Assembly (NCBI RefSeq): GCF_030695065.1
Contig: NZ_JAUYTR010000023.1
Coordinates: 496,001 to 560,000 of the forward strand
Reading direction: 5' to 3'
DNA length: 64,000 bases
Origin: Sediminibacterium sp.
GTDB lineage: Bacteria > Bacteroidota > Bacteroidia > Chitinophagales > Chitinophagaceae
Every line of letters begins with the position of its first letter. The stretch's first letter is position 1. Under the pieces are notes generated by a model, which saw nothing but the letters and a program-made list of their open reading frames with translations, made no database searches and was not told the origin of the DNA. This document shows, piece by piece, positions 53,801 through 62,345 of the stretch. The translations under genes and the position numbers were made by a program.

Positions 53801-54218
53801 TCTGAAAACGCAATTTTTTTTCAATTGAAATTTGAGAACTAATATTGGTAACTGTAGTTAAAATTCTTTCCAAGGTTACTCCATCTGCTGCAAACTCAGG
53901 TTCGGCTTCAAATAAAATCCATGTTGTATGACGGGTTTTTTTATTATGGACACCGGCAATAATATCTGTAACTGGCTTCTTGGTCCTTTTTACAATTTCA
54001 ATTGGATTTTCTTCTACAGGGATTAACTTGCCATCGTAGTCAATTATTTCAAAACCATGCTCTGGTGATCCAATGTGATTGAATTTATCAATTGTAAGTC
54101 CAAAAATTCTATCTGCAGCTTTATTGGCATAAATAGGTATTCCTGAAGCATCAAAATAAACGATGCCAATATTTATTTTATTAATTAATGTTTCATTAAT
54201 AAAGTGCCTGTCATCCAT
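50895..54218 (-). CDS. Hybrid histidine kinase (PAS/GAF array, HisKA, HATPase, receiver)
   Basis: 1,107 residues from the ATG at 54218. Order: PAS (12-135), GAF (150-305), PAS (325-445), PAS (455-575), PAS (580-695), coiled coil (700-730), HisKA with His745 in MSHELRTPMNS, HATPase with NLTNNAIKYN, DNGWGIE and GTGLGLAV (to about 965), and a receiver with Asp1039 in LLDLNLPD. It is a shorter paralogue of the 44913-49400 kinase with the same first PAS-GAF-PAS block. No membrane helix is visible. It forms an operon with the receiver-DHp gene downstream. Signal unknown. Confidence 0.94.
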   Translation of the reverse strand: MDDRHFINETLINKINIGIVYFDASGIPIYANKAADRIFGLTIDKFNHIGSPEHGFEIIDYDGKLIPVEENPIEIVKRTKKPVTDIIAGVHNKKTRHTTWILFEAEPEFAADGVTLERILTTVTNISSQISIEKKLRFQNKLQSLMMKTAKTYLGVLQDDPTAAILESLEEIGRFTETDRVYIFNYDFEHQLLSNTYEWCNEGITAHKDDMQLIPFEIAKDWVEEHSKGLSVHIPDVSALPANTTLKNGLELQGIQSCITVPIMQGSKCLGFVGLDAVKKKHFFTSQEQNLLFVFAETLVNMQVRQTYNKQIKESERKYREITENIADLIWTADIDFKMNYCSPSIESIFGYESEEYISGSINDQFSEETVEKYREIVREFKSKLKDGSISTQDRWNLEGQAIKKNGQVFWFKSLIKPSWNSENNITGVLGITRDITIEKRALVELQESEERLQRIVNSPTHYVLRTDLTGMHTYWNKTFEKEFGWLYKSKGLEKGDSLTSICNYHHKRTQEVVMACIRSPGTVHQIELDKPTREGGIMTTLWEFVCLTDVNGKPSEMQCMGIDISEKRIAEEQVRKLSRAVEQIPLTVVITNLEGNIEYANPYTFQTTGYTQEELLGKNPKVLKSGETSLEEYEHLWGNITHGKEWKGFFHNRKKDGSMYWEQATIGPILNENGEITHYIAIKEDITERKRIQDELKDLNLHLEEKIKERTIDIENANISLINANQEAQKANQAKIDFLSKMSHELRTPMNSILGFGQLLQMSELTPIQEKGVHHILDSGKHLLNLINEVLDISRIESGRISISVEPIEVYDVINEIKDSLQFSANQKNISINCQLKNTVPTYVKADRQRLKQVLINLTNNAIKYNNEGGEVNIVVDTKPTTEEGYTPIRISIIDNGWGIEEKDLERIFIPFERIGAEKTNVEGTGLGLAVVKQLIDIMGGKVGVKSKPGEGSTFWIELQQCQNQLDIIQEEATLNQHAVIHDQTGTVLYIEDNMPNIELVKEIMETKRKGISLVIHMHGNGALEKAVEVKPTLILLDLNLPDKHGKDILVELKENDTTKNIPVIVISADAMPNQISNLKALGAKNYLTKPIEIKSFLAAIDDIIK

Positions 54219-54358
54219 ATTCAATCTATTTACTTGCTATTAGTTGAAGTTAATAAATATATCTCTACTATGATTTTGTTAATCTTATTCAAAAGAGCCT
54301 GACTATTTATTGTAATAAATTGTTGGCAATTGAAAGACTGTATCTTTGAAATTCTATT

Positions 54359-54787
54359 ATGCTATACAAAATATTAACTGTTGCTGGGCTTGCCACTTTT
54401 GAAATTTATGCCGCTATTCCGGCGGGGTTTGCTTTTGGAATTTCGGCATGGACCATTTTTGCTACTACTGTTGTAGGTGGTTTAGCTGGTGTATTTATTG
54501 CCGCTTTCTTGGGTAAACAAATTCAACAATATTTAAGCAAATTCAGGAAGCCTAAAGTTAAAAAAGTAGAAAAAAATGCTTTGATTTTTAAAATCTGGGA
54601 AAAATACGGTGTGATTGGGTTGGGTTTTTTTGGAACCCTTACCGTTGGGGCTCCTGTTAGTATTGGCGTTGGAACTGGTTTGAATGTTTCCATTCAAAAA
54701 TTAATCATTTGGTGTTGTGCAGGCGTTGTTACGCGTTGTGCTTTATTTACTGCTTTGGGTCATTTTGGAATGAAATTGATTAATTAA
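54359..54787 (+). CDS. Small membrane export-like protein (PF06695-type)
   Basis: 142 residues, four hydrophobic segments (about 2-22, 27-54, 82-105 and 115-140). The pattern resembles the 'small multidrug export' family (PF06695) in its paired glycine-rich helices (GGLAGVFIAAFLGKQI and GVIGLGFFGTLTVGAPVSIGVG). The family name reflects limited experimental data, so the function is open. Upstream, TATCTTTG (54341-54348) is a candidate -7 box. A HAD gene follows after 2 bases, so the two are co-transcribed. Confidence 0.6.
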   Translation: MLYKILTVAGLATFEIYAAIPAGFAFGISAWTIFATTVVGGLAGVFIAAFLGKQIQQYLSKFRKPKVKKVEKNALIFKIWEKYGVIGLGFFGTLTVGAPVSIGVGTGLNVSIQKLIIWCCAGVVTRCALFTALGHFGMKLIN

Positions 54788-54789
54788 TT

Positions 54790-55407
54790 ATGAAATCACC
54801 AATTAAGCATATCATTTTTGATTTAGGTGGGGTTTTTTTGAATATTGATTTTCAATTAACCAATCAAGCGTTTATTGATTTAGGTGTGTTGCAGTTCAAT
54901 GAAATGTTTACCCAACACTTTTCTAACCCCTTGTTCGAATTATTAGAAACAGGTAAAATAAGTGAAGAGGAGTTTTATACTGCTTTCCGCAAAGAATCTA
55001 AAACCAACCTGACCAATGAACAAATTAAGGGAGCTTGGAATGCGCTTTTATTAGACTTTCCTAAAGAACGTATTGATTGGCTTAAAAATATTTCGAAAAA
55101 ATATCGAATCTTCTTGTTTTCCAATACCAATCAAATACATTACGACTGTTTTATAGAAAAATTTAAAATGCAGCATCCAGGTCTAGACTTTGATAGCCTA
55201 TTTATAAAAGCATATTATTCGCAAAATTTAGGACTTCGCAAGCCCTATCCAGCGTCTTTTCAGGCTATCTTAAAAGAACAAAGTCTCCATGCTGGCGAAA
55301 CCTTATTTATAGATGATACCATCAAAAATATTGAAGCGGCGCAAGAATTGGGCTTACAAACCATTCATTTAAAAGCCCCATTAACGGTATTGGATTTGGC
55401 ACTTTAA
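54790..55407 (+). CDS. HAD-superfamily hydrolase (subfamily IA)
   Basis: 205-residue soluble phosphatase-like enzyme. HAD motif 1 is FDLGGV with nucleophile Asp11, where the second acidic residue of the usual DxD is replaced by glycine, as in several IA members (YihX-like). Motif 2 is SNTN, motif 3 has the lysine in GLRKPYP, motif 4 is FIDDTIKN. The cap is helical. Substrate probably a sugar phosphate or similar. It follows the membrane protein gene with a 2-base spacer. Confidence 0.86.
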   Translation: MKSPIKHIIFDLGGVFLNIDFQLTNQAFIDLGVLQFNEMFTQHFSNPLFELLETGKISEEEFYTAFRKESKTNLTNEQIKGAWNALLLDFPKERIDWLKNISKKYRIFLFSNTNQIHYDCFIEKFKMQHPGLDFDSLFIKAYYSQNLGLRKPYPASFQAILKEQSLHAGETLFIDDTIKNIEAAQELGLQTIHLKAPLTVLDLAL

Positions 55408-55415
55408 TACCCCTC

Positions 55416-55655
55416 TTATTTTACTTCTTCAAAATCTAAGTAATCGTCTTTTTTTACAGCAGAACTAGCTGCTTGTTTTTGCTGAGGCTGCTCCTGTTGG
55501 CGGGCATATTCTTGTTGTTGAAAAGCTTGTTGCTGCTGCATTTCAGACATTTTTTGCTTGATCTGACTGGCTGTTTTACTCACAGGGATGACCAATCCAA
55601 AAATGAAGCGATACAGAAGGTAAATGGCTAAGGCCCAAAGTAATACTTTAAACAT
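55416..55655 (-). CDS. DUF4834-type small membrane-anchored protein
   Basis: 79 residues. One N-terminal membrane helix (LLWALAIYLLYRFIFGLVIPV) is followed by a glutamine-rich, probably coiled-coil cytoplasmic part (QQQQAFQQQEYARQQEQPQQ) and an acidic end DDYLDFEEVK. This matches DUF4834 proteins of Bacteroidota, which often lie beside rimP/nusA loci. Function unknown. It is divergent from the rimP promoter region and convergent with the HAD gene (8-base gap). Confidence 0.75.
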   Translation of the reverse strand: MFKVLLWALAIYLLYRFIFGLVIPVSKTASQIKQKMSEMQQQQAFQQQEYARQQEQPQQKQAASSAVKKDDYLDFEEVK

Positions 55656-55727
55656 AAGAGCGTAAAATTAGGAATTAACCTATTATAGGGCTGTTAAAAC
55701 CTGCTGAAATCGGAAGAGCGGCAAAAA

Positions 55728-55760
55728 TTTGGATTTTAGGGTCTAATTGACGTATATTTG
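55728..55760 (+). promoter_or_regulatory. Promoter of the rimP-nusA-infB operon
   Basis: TTTG (55728-55731), a 21-base spacer and TATATTTG (55753-55760) form a perfect Bacteroidota-type promoter. Transcription would begin near 55765, giving a leader of about 50 bases that carries the hairpin at 55780-55813. Confidence 0.85.
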
Positions 55761-55779
55761 CAACAAGCTAAGAATCAAC

Positions 55780-55814
55780 AGAAGGGAACGACTATCGTTC
55801 CCTTCTCCTTTTTT
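55780..55814 (+). terminator. Intrinsic-terminator-like hairpin in the rimP-nusA-infB leader
   Basis: A perfect 12-bp stem (55780-55791 with 55795-55806), 3-base loop, CC and a T6 run ending 3 bases before the rimP ATG. It lies after the promoter and inside the transcript, so it is not a simple end-of-gene terminator. It looks like an attenuator, and because the operon encodes NusA, autoregulation of pausing and termination is an attractive idea (inference). Confidence 0.75.
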
Positions 55815-55817
55815 ACC

Positions 55818-56288
55818 ATGGCAACAGACAATAATATTAACCTAGTTGAGCAGTTTTTACAGACCATTTTGGCAGAAGAGCCATTGTATTTTCTGGTATC
55901 TGTAAAAATTAAACCCACCAATAATATCAAAGTGTTTTTAGATGGGGATAGTGGCTTACCTATTGAGAAATGTGTCTATTTTAACCGAAAACTCTACAAA
56001 ATGATAGAGGAAGCCGGAATTTATCCTGAAGGTGAATTTTCGTTAGAAGTTTCTTCACCAGGCATTGATGAGCCACTTAAACTGATAAGACAATACCAAA
56101 AAAATATTGGTAGAACCATTCAAGTGGTTTTTACCGACGATTCTATTAAAGAAGGAGTACTAGAAACAGTAGCAGAAGCAGATATCATGATACAATGTAC
56201 CAGTGGTAAAGGCAAAAAAGCGGTTACTGAACAAGTACTAATTCCTTTTTCAAATATTAAATCAACAACTGTACAAATTAAATTTTAG
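55818..56288 (+). CDS. rimP: Ribosome maturation factor RimP
   Basis: 156 residues from the ATG at 55818; the longer frame back to 55758 crosses the leader hairpin. Family blocks: FLVSVKIKPTNNIKVFLDGDSGLPIEKC near 25-52, YPEGEFSLEVSSPGIDEPLK near 73-92 and IPFSNIKSTTVQIKF at the end. RimP is needed for 30S subunit assembly. It is the first gene of the rimP-nusA-infB operon, the conserved order in many bacteria. The 20 bases to nusA leave no room for a further promoter. Confidence 0.93.
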   Translation: MATDNNINLVEQFLQTILAEEPLYFLVSVKIKPTNNIKVFLDGDSGLPIEKCVYFNRKLYKMIEEAGIYPEGEFSLEVSSPGIDEPLKLIRQYQKNIGRTIQVVFTDDSIKEGVLETVAEADIMIQCTSGKGKKAVTEQVLIPFSNIKSTTVQIKF

Positions 56289-56308
56289 CAGAATAAAAAA
56301 ACAGCGTT

Positions 56309-57559
56309 ATGGCCAGTATCAACTTAATTGAGGCGTTTCAGGAGTTTAAAGACGCAGAAAATATTGATCGTCCCACGATGATGAAAGTGGTAGAAGATGT
56401 ATTCAAAACCTTGCTTCGCAAGAAGTTTGGTGCAGACGATAATTTTGATGTTATCGTAAACGCCGAAAAAGGTGACCTTGAAATCATCCGCCGCCGAATG
56501 ATTGTAGAAGATGGTGAGGTGAATGATCCCTTGGCAGAAATTGCTTATTCTGAAGCTGCCAAAATTGAACCCGACTTTGAAGTAGGGGAAGAACTGTACG
56601 AAGAAGTAGATATACTCGACTTTGGTCGTAGGGCCATTTTAGCTGCTAAGCAAACACTAGCAAGCCGTATCAGCGATTTGAAAAAGAATGTGCTGGTAAA
56701 GAAATATGGTGATCGTGTAGGTGATATAATTAGTGCGGAGGTTTACCAAGTTTGGAAAAAAGAAGTATTGTTATTAGACGAAGAAGGCAATGAATTGATA
56801 TTACCTAAGTCTGAACAAATTCCTCAAGATTACTTTAAAAAAGGGGAAAATATTCGCGCAGTGGTTGCTCGTGTTGACATGAAAAATAATACACCTGTTA
56901 TTATTTTATCTAGGACTAGTCCAATGTTCCTTGCCAAATTATTAGAGATTGAGGTTCCTGAAATTTTTGATGGTTTAATTGCTATTAAAAAGATTGTTCG
57001 CGAACCCGGAGATCGCGCTAAAGTAGCCGTTGAGTCTTACGACGATCGTATTGATCCAGTAGGTGCTTGTGTAGGTATGAAAGGTAGCCGTATTCATGGT
57101 ATAGTTCGTGAATTGAAAAACGAAAACATAGACGTAATTAACTTTACCACCAATATTCAATTGTTAATACAACGTTCATTAACGCCTGCTAAAATTAGCT
57201 ATATGGACTTGGATAACGATAAAAAACAGGCCAACGTTTACTTAAAAGCCGATCAAGTGTCTTTGGCCATTGGTAGAAGAGGAGTAAATATTAAGTTAGC
57301 ATGTGAACTAACTGGTTATGAAATTGATGTTTATCGTGAAGACGAAGAAATTACCGATGAATTTGATATTGATTTAGATGAGTTTAGCGATGAAATTGAA
57401 ACCTGGATTATTGACGAATTTAAAAAGATTGGTTGTGATACTGGTCGCAGTATTTTAAAACTAACTGTAGATGAATTAGAGCGTAGAACCGATTTAGAGC
57501 GTGAAACAATTGAAGAAGTTAGAAAAGTACTACAAGAAGAATTTGATAGAGAAGAATAA
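56309..57559 (+). CDS. nusA: Transcription termination/antitermination factor NusA
   Basis: 416 residues. N-terminal RNA-polymerase-binding domain (1-125), S1 domain (about 130-200, DIISAEVYQVWKKEVLLLDEE), KH domains (GACVGMKGSRIHGIVREL near 252-269 and SLAIGRRGVNIKLACELTG near 316-334) and an acidic C-terminal segment. The two extra C-terminal repeats of Proteobacteria are absent, as in most Bacteroidota. NusA binds RNA polymerase, slows it and helps hairpin termination, which bears on the leader hairpin of its own operon. Confidence 0.96.
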   Translation: MASINLIEAFQEFKDAENIDRPTMMKVVEDVFKTLLRKKFGADDNFDVIVNAEKGDLEIIRRRMIVEDGEVNDPLAEIAYSEAAKIEPDFEVGEELYEEVDILDFGRRAILAAKQTLASRISDLKKNVLVKKYGDRVGDIISAEVYQVWKKEVLLLDEEGNELILPKSEQIPQDYFKKGENIRAVVARVDMKNNTPVIILSRTSPMFLAKLLEIEVPEIFDGLIAIKKIVREPGDRAKVAVESYDDRIDPVGACVGMKGSRIHGIVRELKNENIDVINFTTNIQLLIQRSLTPAKISYMDLDNDKKQANVYLKADQVSLAIGRRGVNIKLACELTGYEIDVYREDEEITDEFDIDLDEFSDEIETWIIDEFKKIGCDTGRSILKLTVDELERRTDLERETIEEVRKVLQEEFDREE

Positions 57560-57634
57560 GCAGCCAATAACCACGTATATTTGTCAAGTATGCGTGGCTT
57601 AGCTGTAACGCATATTAGGACCCAAAAACAAAGA

Positions 57635-60600
57635 ATGTCAGAACTGAAATTACCGAGACTGTTAGCAGCCGCCAAAGAATTTAACATTGGTCAGGATACC
57701 CTGATTGAATTCTTGGTGAAGAAAGGATTTAACAGAGATGACCTGAAGCCAACTGCAAAGCTTCAGGAAGACCATTACCGTGCCCTTCAGGCAGAGTTCC
57801 AAGGCGACAAAGTTGCTAAGAACAAAGCTGATCAAGTAGAAATACCAAAAGGTAGCCAGAGTGAGGCGAAGAAGAAGAAAGACGAAGAGGAAATCACTTT
57901 TAGAAAAGAAGAGAAAAAACCTGCTGAGCCTGTTGCTGACAAAAAACCAGTAGTAGAAGTAGAAGCACCTGTTGTTCCAACTCCTGTACCTGTTGAATCT
58001 GCGCCCCAAGAGGAACTTCCCAAAGCTGCTGCTCCAATTGCAACTGTTGAACCAATTGAAGCCCCTGTTAAAGCAGCTGCTCCAGTTCAAGAGCCAATTG
58101 TAGACGCAACGCCTGTTCCTCCTGTTGTAGTTGCTGCTCCTGAACAACCAGCAGCACCTGAAGTAATGAAAACCGAAGTGACTCCTATTGAAGGACCTAA
58201 AGTGATTCATAAAATTGACCTTTCTGCAATTGATTCTTCTACCCGTCCAAAAAAGACGGCTAAAAAAGCAGAACCAACTCCAGAAAAGAAAGCAGACGCA
58301 CCAAAGCCTGCTGCAAAGAATACGCCCAATCCAGTTGCTGCAAAACCAGCTCCAGTAGTACCCGCAGCGGTTGTTGTTCCAACAACACCCCCTCCACCTC
58401 CAGTGGTTGATGCTCCACCTACTATTGAGAATATTCGTGCAGAAAAATTAGAAGGCCCCAAGATTTTAGGTAAAATTGAATTACCTGTTAATAGCGATAC
58501 TCGTCCTAAGCCAATGGGTAGAGATGAAAAGCGCAAACGCAAACGTATTCCAGTTGATAAAAAAGGAGAACCCAATGTTGCTCCTGCAAAAGATGCAGAT
58601 GGAAGACCATTAACTGGTCCAAACCGTCCAATTGTTCCTGCAAGAAACAACAACCCTAATGCTGGAAGCGGCGGAGGTGGTGGATTTAATAGAGGCGGTG
58701 GTGGCCAAGGTGGTTTTAACCGCGGTGGTCAAGGTGGAAATAGAGGCAGAAATGATCGCAACGCACCAAGAGTTGAAGACAAAGAAATTGATCAAAAAGC
58801 AATTCAGGAGAAAATCCGTGAAACCCAAGCCAAGCTTGCTGGAACGGGCGGTAGAGGTAAGAGCCTGAAAGCTAAATATAGAAGAGCAAAAAGGGATGAA
58901 GCCGCTGATGCACAGGGCGATGACATGATGGAAGACAACAAATTACAAGTTACAGAGTTTGTAACAGTAAGTGAGTTGGCTAACTTAATGGATGTAAGCT
59001 TTGCTGATGTGATTGGTAAGTGTATGAATTTGGGTATTATGGTTTCTATTAACCAGCGTTTAGATGCTGAGGTTATAGAACTAGTAGCAAGCGAATTAGG
59101 TTTTGAAGTAGAGTTTATTGGTTTAGAAGACGCCGATGATTTAGATATGGATGATGAGGAGGATGATGATGAAGAAAAAACAGATCGACCTCCAATTGTA
59201 ACCATCATGGGTCACGTTGACCACGGTAAAACATCTTTACTAGACTATATCAGAAATGCAAACGTAGTTGCTGGTGAAGCCGGAGGTATTACCCAGCATA
59301 TAGGTGCATATGAAGTTACTTTACCGAATGGCAAAGCCATTACTTTCTTAGACACTCCTGGTCACGAAGCCTTTACTGCAATGCGTGCTCGTGGTGCTAA
59401 AGTAACTGATATATCTATCATAGTAGTTGCAGCAGATGATGCGGTAATGCCTCAAACAAGAGAGGCAATCAGCCACTCTCAAGCAGCTTCTGTTCCTATG
59501 ATTTTTGCGGTGAATAAAATTGATAAAGACGGCGCAAATCCTCAAAAAATTTACGAGCAATTGTCTCAAATGAATATTCTAGTAGAAGCTTGGGGTGGTA
59601 AATTCCAAAACCAAGAACTATCTGCTAAACAAGGGTTGAATGTTGATTTACTTTTAGAAAAAGTTTTATTAGAAGCAGAATTATTAGACCTTAAAGCGAA
59701 TCCTAACAGAGAAGCAACAGGTACTATTATTGAAGCATCCTTAGATAAAGGTAGAGGATATGTAGCCACTATTTTGGTGCAGAATGGTACCCTTCGTCAA
59801 GGTGACTTGATTGTATCTGGACAGCACTATGGTAGAGTGAAAGCAATGTTCAACGAACGTAATCAGCGAATTGAAATTGCACCTCCTTCAACACCTGTAG
59901 TAATCTTAGGATTGAATGGCGCACCTCAAGCTGGTGAGAAATTCAAAGTATTTGAAGACGAAGCTGAAGCAAAAGAAGTTGCAACTAAGCGTGCACAAAT
60001 TTCAAGAGAGCAAGGATTACGTGCTCGTAAGCATATAACATTAGATGAAATAGGTCGTCGTTTGGCACTAGGTAACTTTAAAGAATTAAATATCATCATT
60101 AAAGGTGACGTGGATGGTTCTGTAGAAGCCTTAAGTGACTCTTTACAAAAACTAAGTACTGCAGAAATTGCGGTGAGAGTGGTATTGAAAGGAGTTGGTC
60201 AAATTTCTGAGAGCGATGTATTGTTAGCAACTGCCTCTGATGCTATCATCATTGGATTTAACGTTCGTCCTTCAATGCAAGCCAATAAATTGGCCGACAC
60301 AGAAGGTGTTCAAATTAAGTTATACTCTATCATTTACCAAGCCATTGATGAAATCAAGAGCGCAATGGAAGGTATGTTGGAGCCGAAGATTCAAGAGAAG
60401 ATTACGGCTAACGTAGAAGTTAGAGAAGTATACAAATTTGATAAAGCTACTGTTGCTGGATGTTTTGTATTAGAAGGAAAAATTGCCAGAAACAGTAAAA
60501 TCAGAATTATCCGTGATGGTATTGTGGAATATCCAAAAGGAGAAGGACAAGCAGCCGAGTTGGGTAGTTTGAAACGCTTTAAAGATGATGTAAAAGATGT

Positions 60601-60706
60601 ATCTACCAATATGGAGTGCGGATTAACCATCAAAAACTTCAATGACCTTAAAGTTGGTGATATTGTTGAAGCCTTTGAAGAGGAAGAAGTAAAGCGTACT
60701 TTATAA
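57635..60706 (+). CDS. infB: Translation initiation factor IF-2
   Basis: 1,023 residues from the ATG at 57635; the frame is open to a TTG at 57581. IF2 N-terminal helical domain ([20 protein letters not shown]), a long Ala/Pro/Val-rich linker (about 80-320), a Gly/Asn/Arg-rich segment near 340-385, a second IF2_N motif ([16 protein letters not shown]), then the GTPase domain with GHVDHGKT at about 526, [11 protein letters not shown] and NKID. The EF-Tu-like domain 2 and C-terminal domains follow to the end. It brings initiator tRNA to the 30S subunit. Last gene of the operon, ending before a strong terminator. Confidence 0.97.
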   Translation: MSELKLPRLLAAAKEFNIGQDTLIEFLVKKGFNRDDLKPTAKLQEDHYRALQAEFQGDKVAKNKADQVEIPKGSQSEAKKKKDEEEITFRKEEKKPAEPVADKKPVVEVEAPVVPTPVPVESAPQEELPKAAAPIATVEPIEAPVKAAAPVQEPIVDATPVPPVVVAAPEQPAAPEVMKTEVTPIEGPKVIHKIDLSAIDSSTRPKKTAKKAEPTPEKKADAPKPAAKNTPNPVAAKPAPVVPAAVVVPTTPPPPPVVDAPPTIENIRAEKLEGPKILGKIELPVNSDTRPKPMGRDEKRKRKRIPVDKKGEPNVAPAKDADGRPLTGPNRPIVPARNNNPNAGSGGGGGFNRGGGGQGGFNRGGQGGNRGRNDRNAPRVEDKEIDQKAIQEKIRETQAKLAGTGGRGKSLKAKYRRAKRDEAADAQGDDMMEDNKLQVTEFVTVSELANLMDVSFADVIGKCMNLGIMVSINQRLDAEVIELVASELGFEVEFIGLEDADDLDMDDEEDDDEEKTDRPPIVTIMGHVDHGKTSLLDYIRNANVVAGEAGGITQHIGAYEVTLPNGKAITFLDTPGHEAFTAMRARGAKVTDISIIVVAADDAVMPQTREAISHSQAASVPMIFAVNKIDKDGANPQKIYEQLSQMNILVEAWGGKFQNQELSAKQGLNVDLLLEKVLLEAELLDLKANPNREATGTIIEASLDKGRGYVATILVQNGTLRQGDLIVSGQHYGRVKAMFNERNQRIEIAPPSTPVVILGLNGAPQAGEKFKVFEDEAEAKEVATKRAQISREQGLRARKHITLDEIGRRLALGNFKELNIIIKGDVDGSVEALSDSLQKLSTAEIAVRVVLKGVGQISESDVLLATASDAIIIGFNVRPSMQANKLADTEGVQIKLYSIIYQAIDEIKSAMEGMLEPKIQEKITANVEVREVYKFDKATVAGCFVLEGKIARNSKIRIIRDGIVEYPKGEGQAAELGSLKRFKDDVKDVSTNMECGLTIKNFNDLKVGDIVEAFEEEEVKRTL

Positions 60707-60721
60707 TAAATTGACCTTAAT

Positions 60722-60752
60722 AAAGCCTCAAACCCTGTGTTTGGGGCTTTTA
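60722..60752 (+). terminator. Terminator after infB
   Basis: Stem AAAGCC-T-CAAAC with GTTTG-GGGCTTT (60722-60733 and 60739-60750), T-rich tail. It closes the rimP-nusA-infB transcript. Confidence 0.8.
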
Positions 60753-60800
60753 TATTTTGTTAAAAGCATTGCAGAGCGTGAAAAAGCGCTTTGGTTTGAT

Positions 60801-60808
60801 TATTTTTG
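60801..60808 (+). promoter_or_regulatory. -7-like element of the surA-type gene
   Basis: TATTTTTG fits TAnnTTTG and lies 15 bases before the chosen start. No TTTG is seen at the -33 position, so this is a weak call. Confidence 0.35.
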
Positions 60809-60822
60809 ATACTATGCAAGGG

Positions 60823-62217
60823 ATGAAAAAACTGTTCGTGTTTGCCGCTGTGCTGTTTACTTTATTTAATAATACAGTAGAAGCTCAATCTAAAAAAGTG
60901 ATCGCAGATAAAATTGTTGGTCAGGTTGGCGATAAAATTATTCTTCGTTCTGAAATCATTAATACCATAGCTGATGCTAAGCGTCAGTCTCAAGGCCAAG
61001 AAAATGTCATTTTGCCTAATGAGTGTCAGGTACTTGAAAGCCAATTAATTCGTAAAGCATTGTTGTTACAAGCACAAAAAGATTCTCTAAATGTAGAAGA
61101 CGATGAAATTGAAGCTGAATTGGACAATCGAATTAGACAAACTATTCAACAATACGGATCAAAAGATATTTTAGAAGAGATTGCCGGTAAAACTGTTTAT
61201 CAATTAAAAGACGATTTTAGAGAAGCATTTCGTGAGCAAAAATTAGCAGATCAAATGCAACGTAAGATTGTTGATAATATCAAAATTACTCCAACAGAAG
61301 TAAAATTGTATTACAGTAAAACGCCTCAAGACAGTTTGCCTTTTTATGAAAGTGAAATTGAAGTGAGTCAAATTGTTATGATTCCGAAAGCTAATAAAGA
61401 TGTAGAGGAATATGTGGCAAAGCAGTTGTATGATTATAAAAAACAAGCTGAAACCCAAGGCCCTAAGAAGTTTGAGCAATTAGCAAAAAATTATTCTGAA
61501 GATCCTGCTGTTAAAGAAAACGCTGGTCAATACACACTAAATAGAAACGATAAATTTTGGGATCCTGCTTTCTTAGCTGGTGCTTTTAGGTTGAAAGAAG
61601 GACAAATATCTCCAGTAATCAAGTCTAAGTTCGGCTTGCATATTATTATGATGATTAGTCGTTCTGGGGATGAAGCAATTGTAAGACATATACTAAGAAT
61701 ACCTCCAATCACCGAAGATGAAATTAAAGAGACTACCGACAAACTAGATTCACTTCGAAATCAAATTAAGACAGGTAAAATTAATTTTGCCGAAGCGGTT
61801 AACAAATATTCTGATGACGACAATAGTAAGTTCAGCGCAGGTTCTTTGGTAGGAAGAGATGGATCTACTTTTATTTCTTTAGACATGTTAGATAAAGACA
61901 TGATTAAGCCCATCAGTGATATGAAACCTGGTGATATTTCTTCGCCTCAAATTTATCAAGATGAGCGAGGCAGAAAAGTTGCTCGACTCATTTACTATAA
62001 AACTAAGAAAGATCCACATCGCGAAAATTTAAAAGACGATTACAATAGAGTAGCCCAACGTGCATTGGAAGAAAAAAAGAACTCAACTTTAGAAAAGTGG
62101 TTTAAAGAACATATACCTACTTATTACATCTTAATTGATAATGAGTTCACCAAGTGTCCGGAATTGGCACAATGGAAAGAAGCCGCTGTTAGCGCTGCTG
62201 AGGGAAGAAAGCAGTAA
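60823..62217 (+). CDS. SurA-like periplasmic peptidyl-prolyl isomerase
   Basis: 464 residues from the ATG at 60823, which starts the signal peptide MKKLFVFAAVLFTLFNNTVE; earlier frame starts would place an extra basic segment in front. The SurA N-terminal helical domain (residues about 25-160, VGQVGDKIILRSEIINTIAD) is followed by two parvulin domains: about 185-290 (EIEVSQIVMIPKANKDVEE, GQYTLNRNDKFWDP, KSKFGLHIIMM) and about 295-410 (EAIVRHILRIPPITEDE, SAGSLVGRDG). It helps fold outer-membrane proteins. It has its own promoter and terminator, so it is probably a single-gene unit. Confidence 0.93.
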   Translation: MKKLFVFAAVLFTLFNNTVEAQSKKVIADKIVGQVGDKIILRSEIINTIADAKRQSQGQENVILPNECQVLESQLIRKALLLQAQKDSLNVEDDEIEAELDNRIRQTIQQYGSKDILEEIAGKTVYQLKDDFREAFREQKLADQMQRKIVDNIKITPTEVKLYYSKTPQDSLPFYESEIEVSQIVMIPKANKDVEEYVAKQLYDYKKQAETQGPKKFEQLAKNYSEDPAVKENAGQYTLNRNDKFWDPAFLAGAFRLKEGQISPVIKSKFGLHIIMMISRSGDEAIVRHILRIPPITEDEIKETTDKLDSLRNQIKTGKINFAEAVNKYSDDDNSKFSAGSLVGRDGSTFISLDMLDKDMIKPISDMKPGDISSPQIYQDERGRKVARLIYYKTKKDPHRENLKDDYNRVAQRALEEKKNSTLEKWFKEHIPTYYILIDNEFTKCPELAQWKEAAVSAAEGRKQ

Positions 62218-62238
62218 TTTAATAAAGTATTGAAAATC

Positions 62239-62279
62239 AACCATTAAGACAGTTAAAGCTGCGCTTAATGGTTTTTTTA
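62239..62279 (+). terminator. Terminator after the surA-type gene
   Basis: Stem AACCATTAAG (62239-62248) with CTTAATGGTT (62264-62273) and a T7 run. Confidence 0.8.
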
Positions 62280-62308
62280 TGCAAATTTTTGCCCAAGAGG
62301 AAAATTTA

Positions 62309-62341
62309 TTTGGAATATACATGTATGTACATGTATATTTG
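62309..62341 (+). promoter_or_regulatory. Promoter with embedded palindromic operator of the marR-type gene
   Basis: TTTG (62309-62312), a 21-base spacer and TATATTTG (62334-62341) make a perfect promoter. A 26-base palindrome (12-bp arms 62314-62325 and 62328-62339) fills the spacer and overlaps the -7 box, so a bound repressor would block RNA polymerase. A related TGTATATACA stretch (62824-62833) lies in front of the pirin gene, suggesting the same regulator acts there. Confidence 0.8.
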
Positions 62342-62345
62342 CATT

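Noticed and set aside
55758..55817. Longer RimP starting at TTG 55758
   Set aside because: This would translate the promoter edge and the leader hairpin; the ATG at 55818 gives a normal RimP length.
57581..57634. Longer IF-2 starting at TTG 57581
   Set aside because: The IF2 N-terminal domain begins at the ATG at 57635, and the 18 extra residues do not resemble it.
58640..58760. Tandem DNA repeat in infB
   Set aside because: It encodes a Gly/Asn/Arg-rich linker with variable codons; no regular period at DNA level.
57660..60640. Several long open frames antisense or in other frames within infB
   Set aside because: They mirror the Ala/Pro/Gly-rich and acidic coding sequence of IF-2; their Ser/Thr/Leu-rich translations match no protein type.
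62268..62345. Longer MarR protein from 62268
   Set aside because: The added residues are translated from the terminator tail and the palindromic promoter region.
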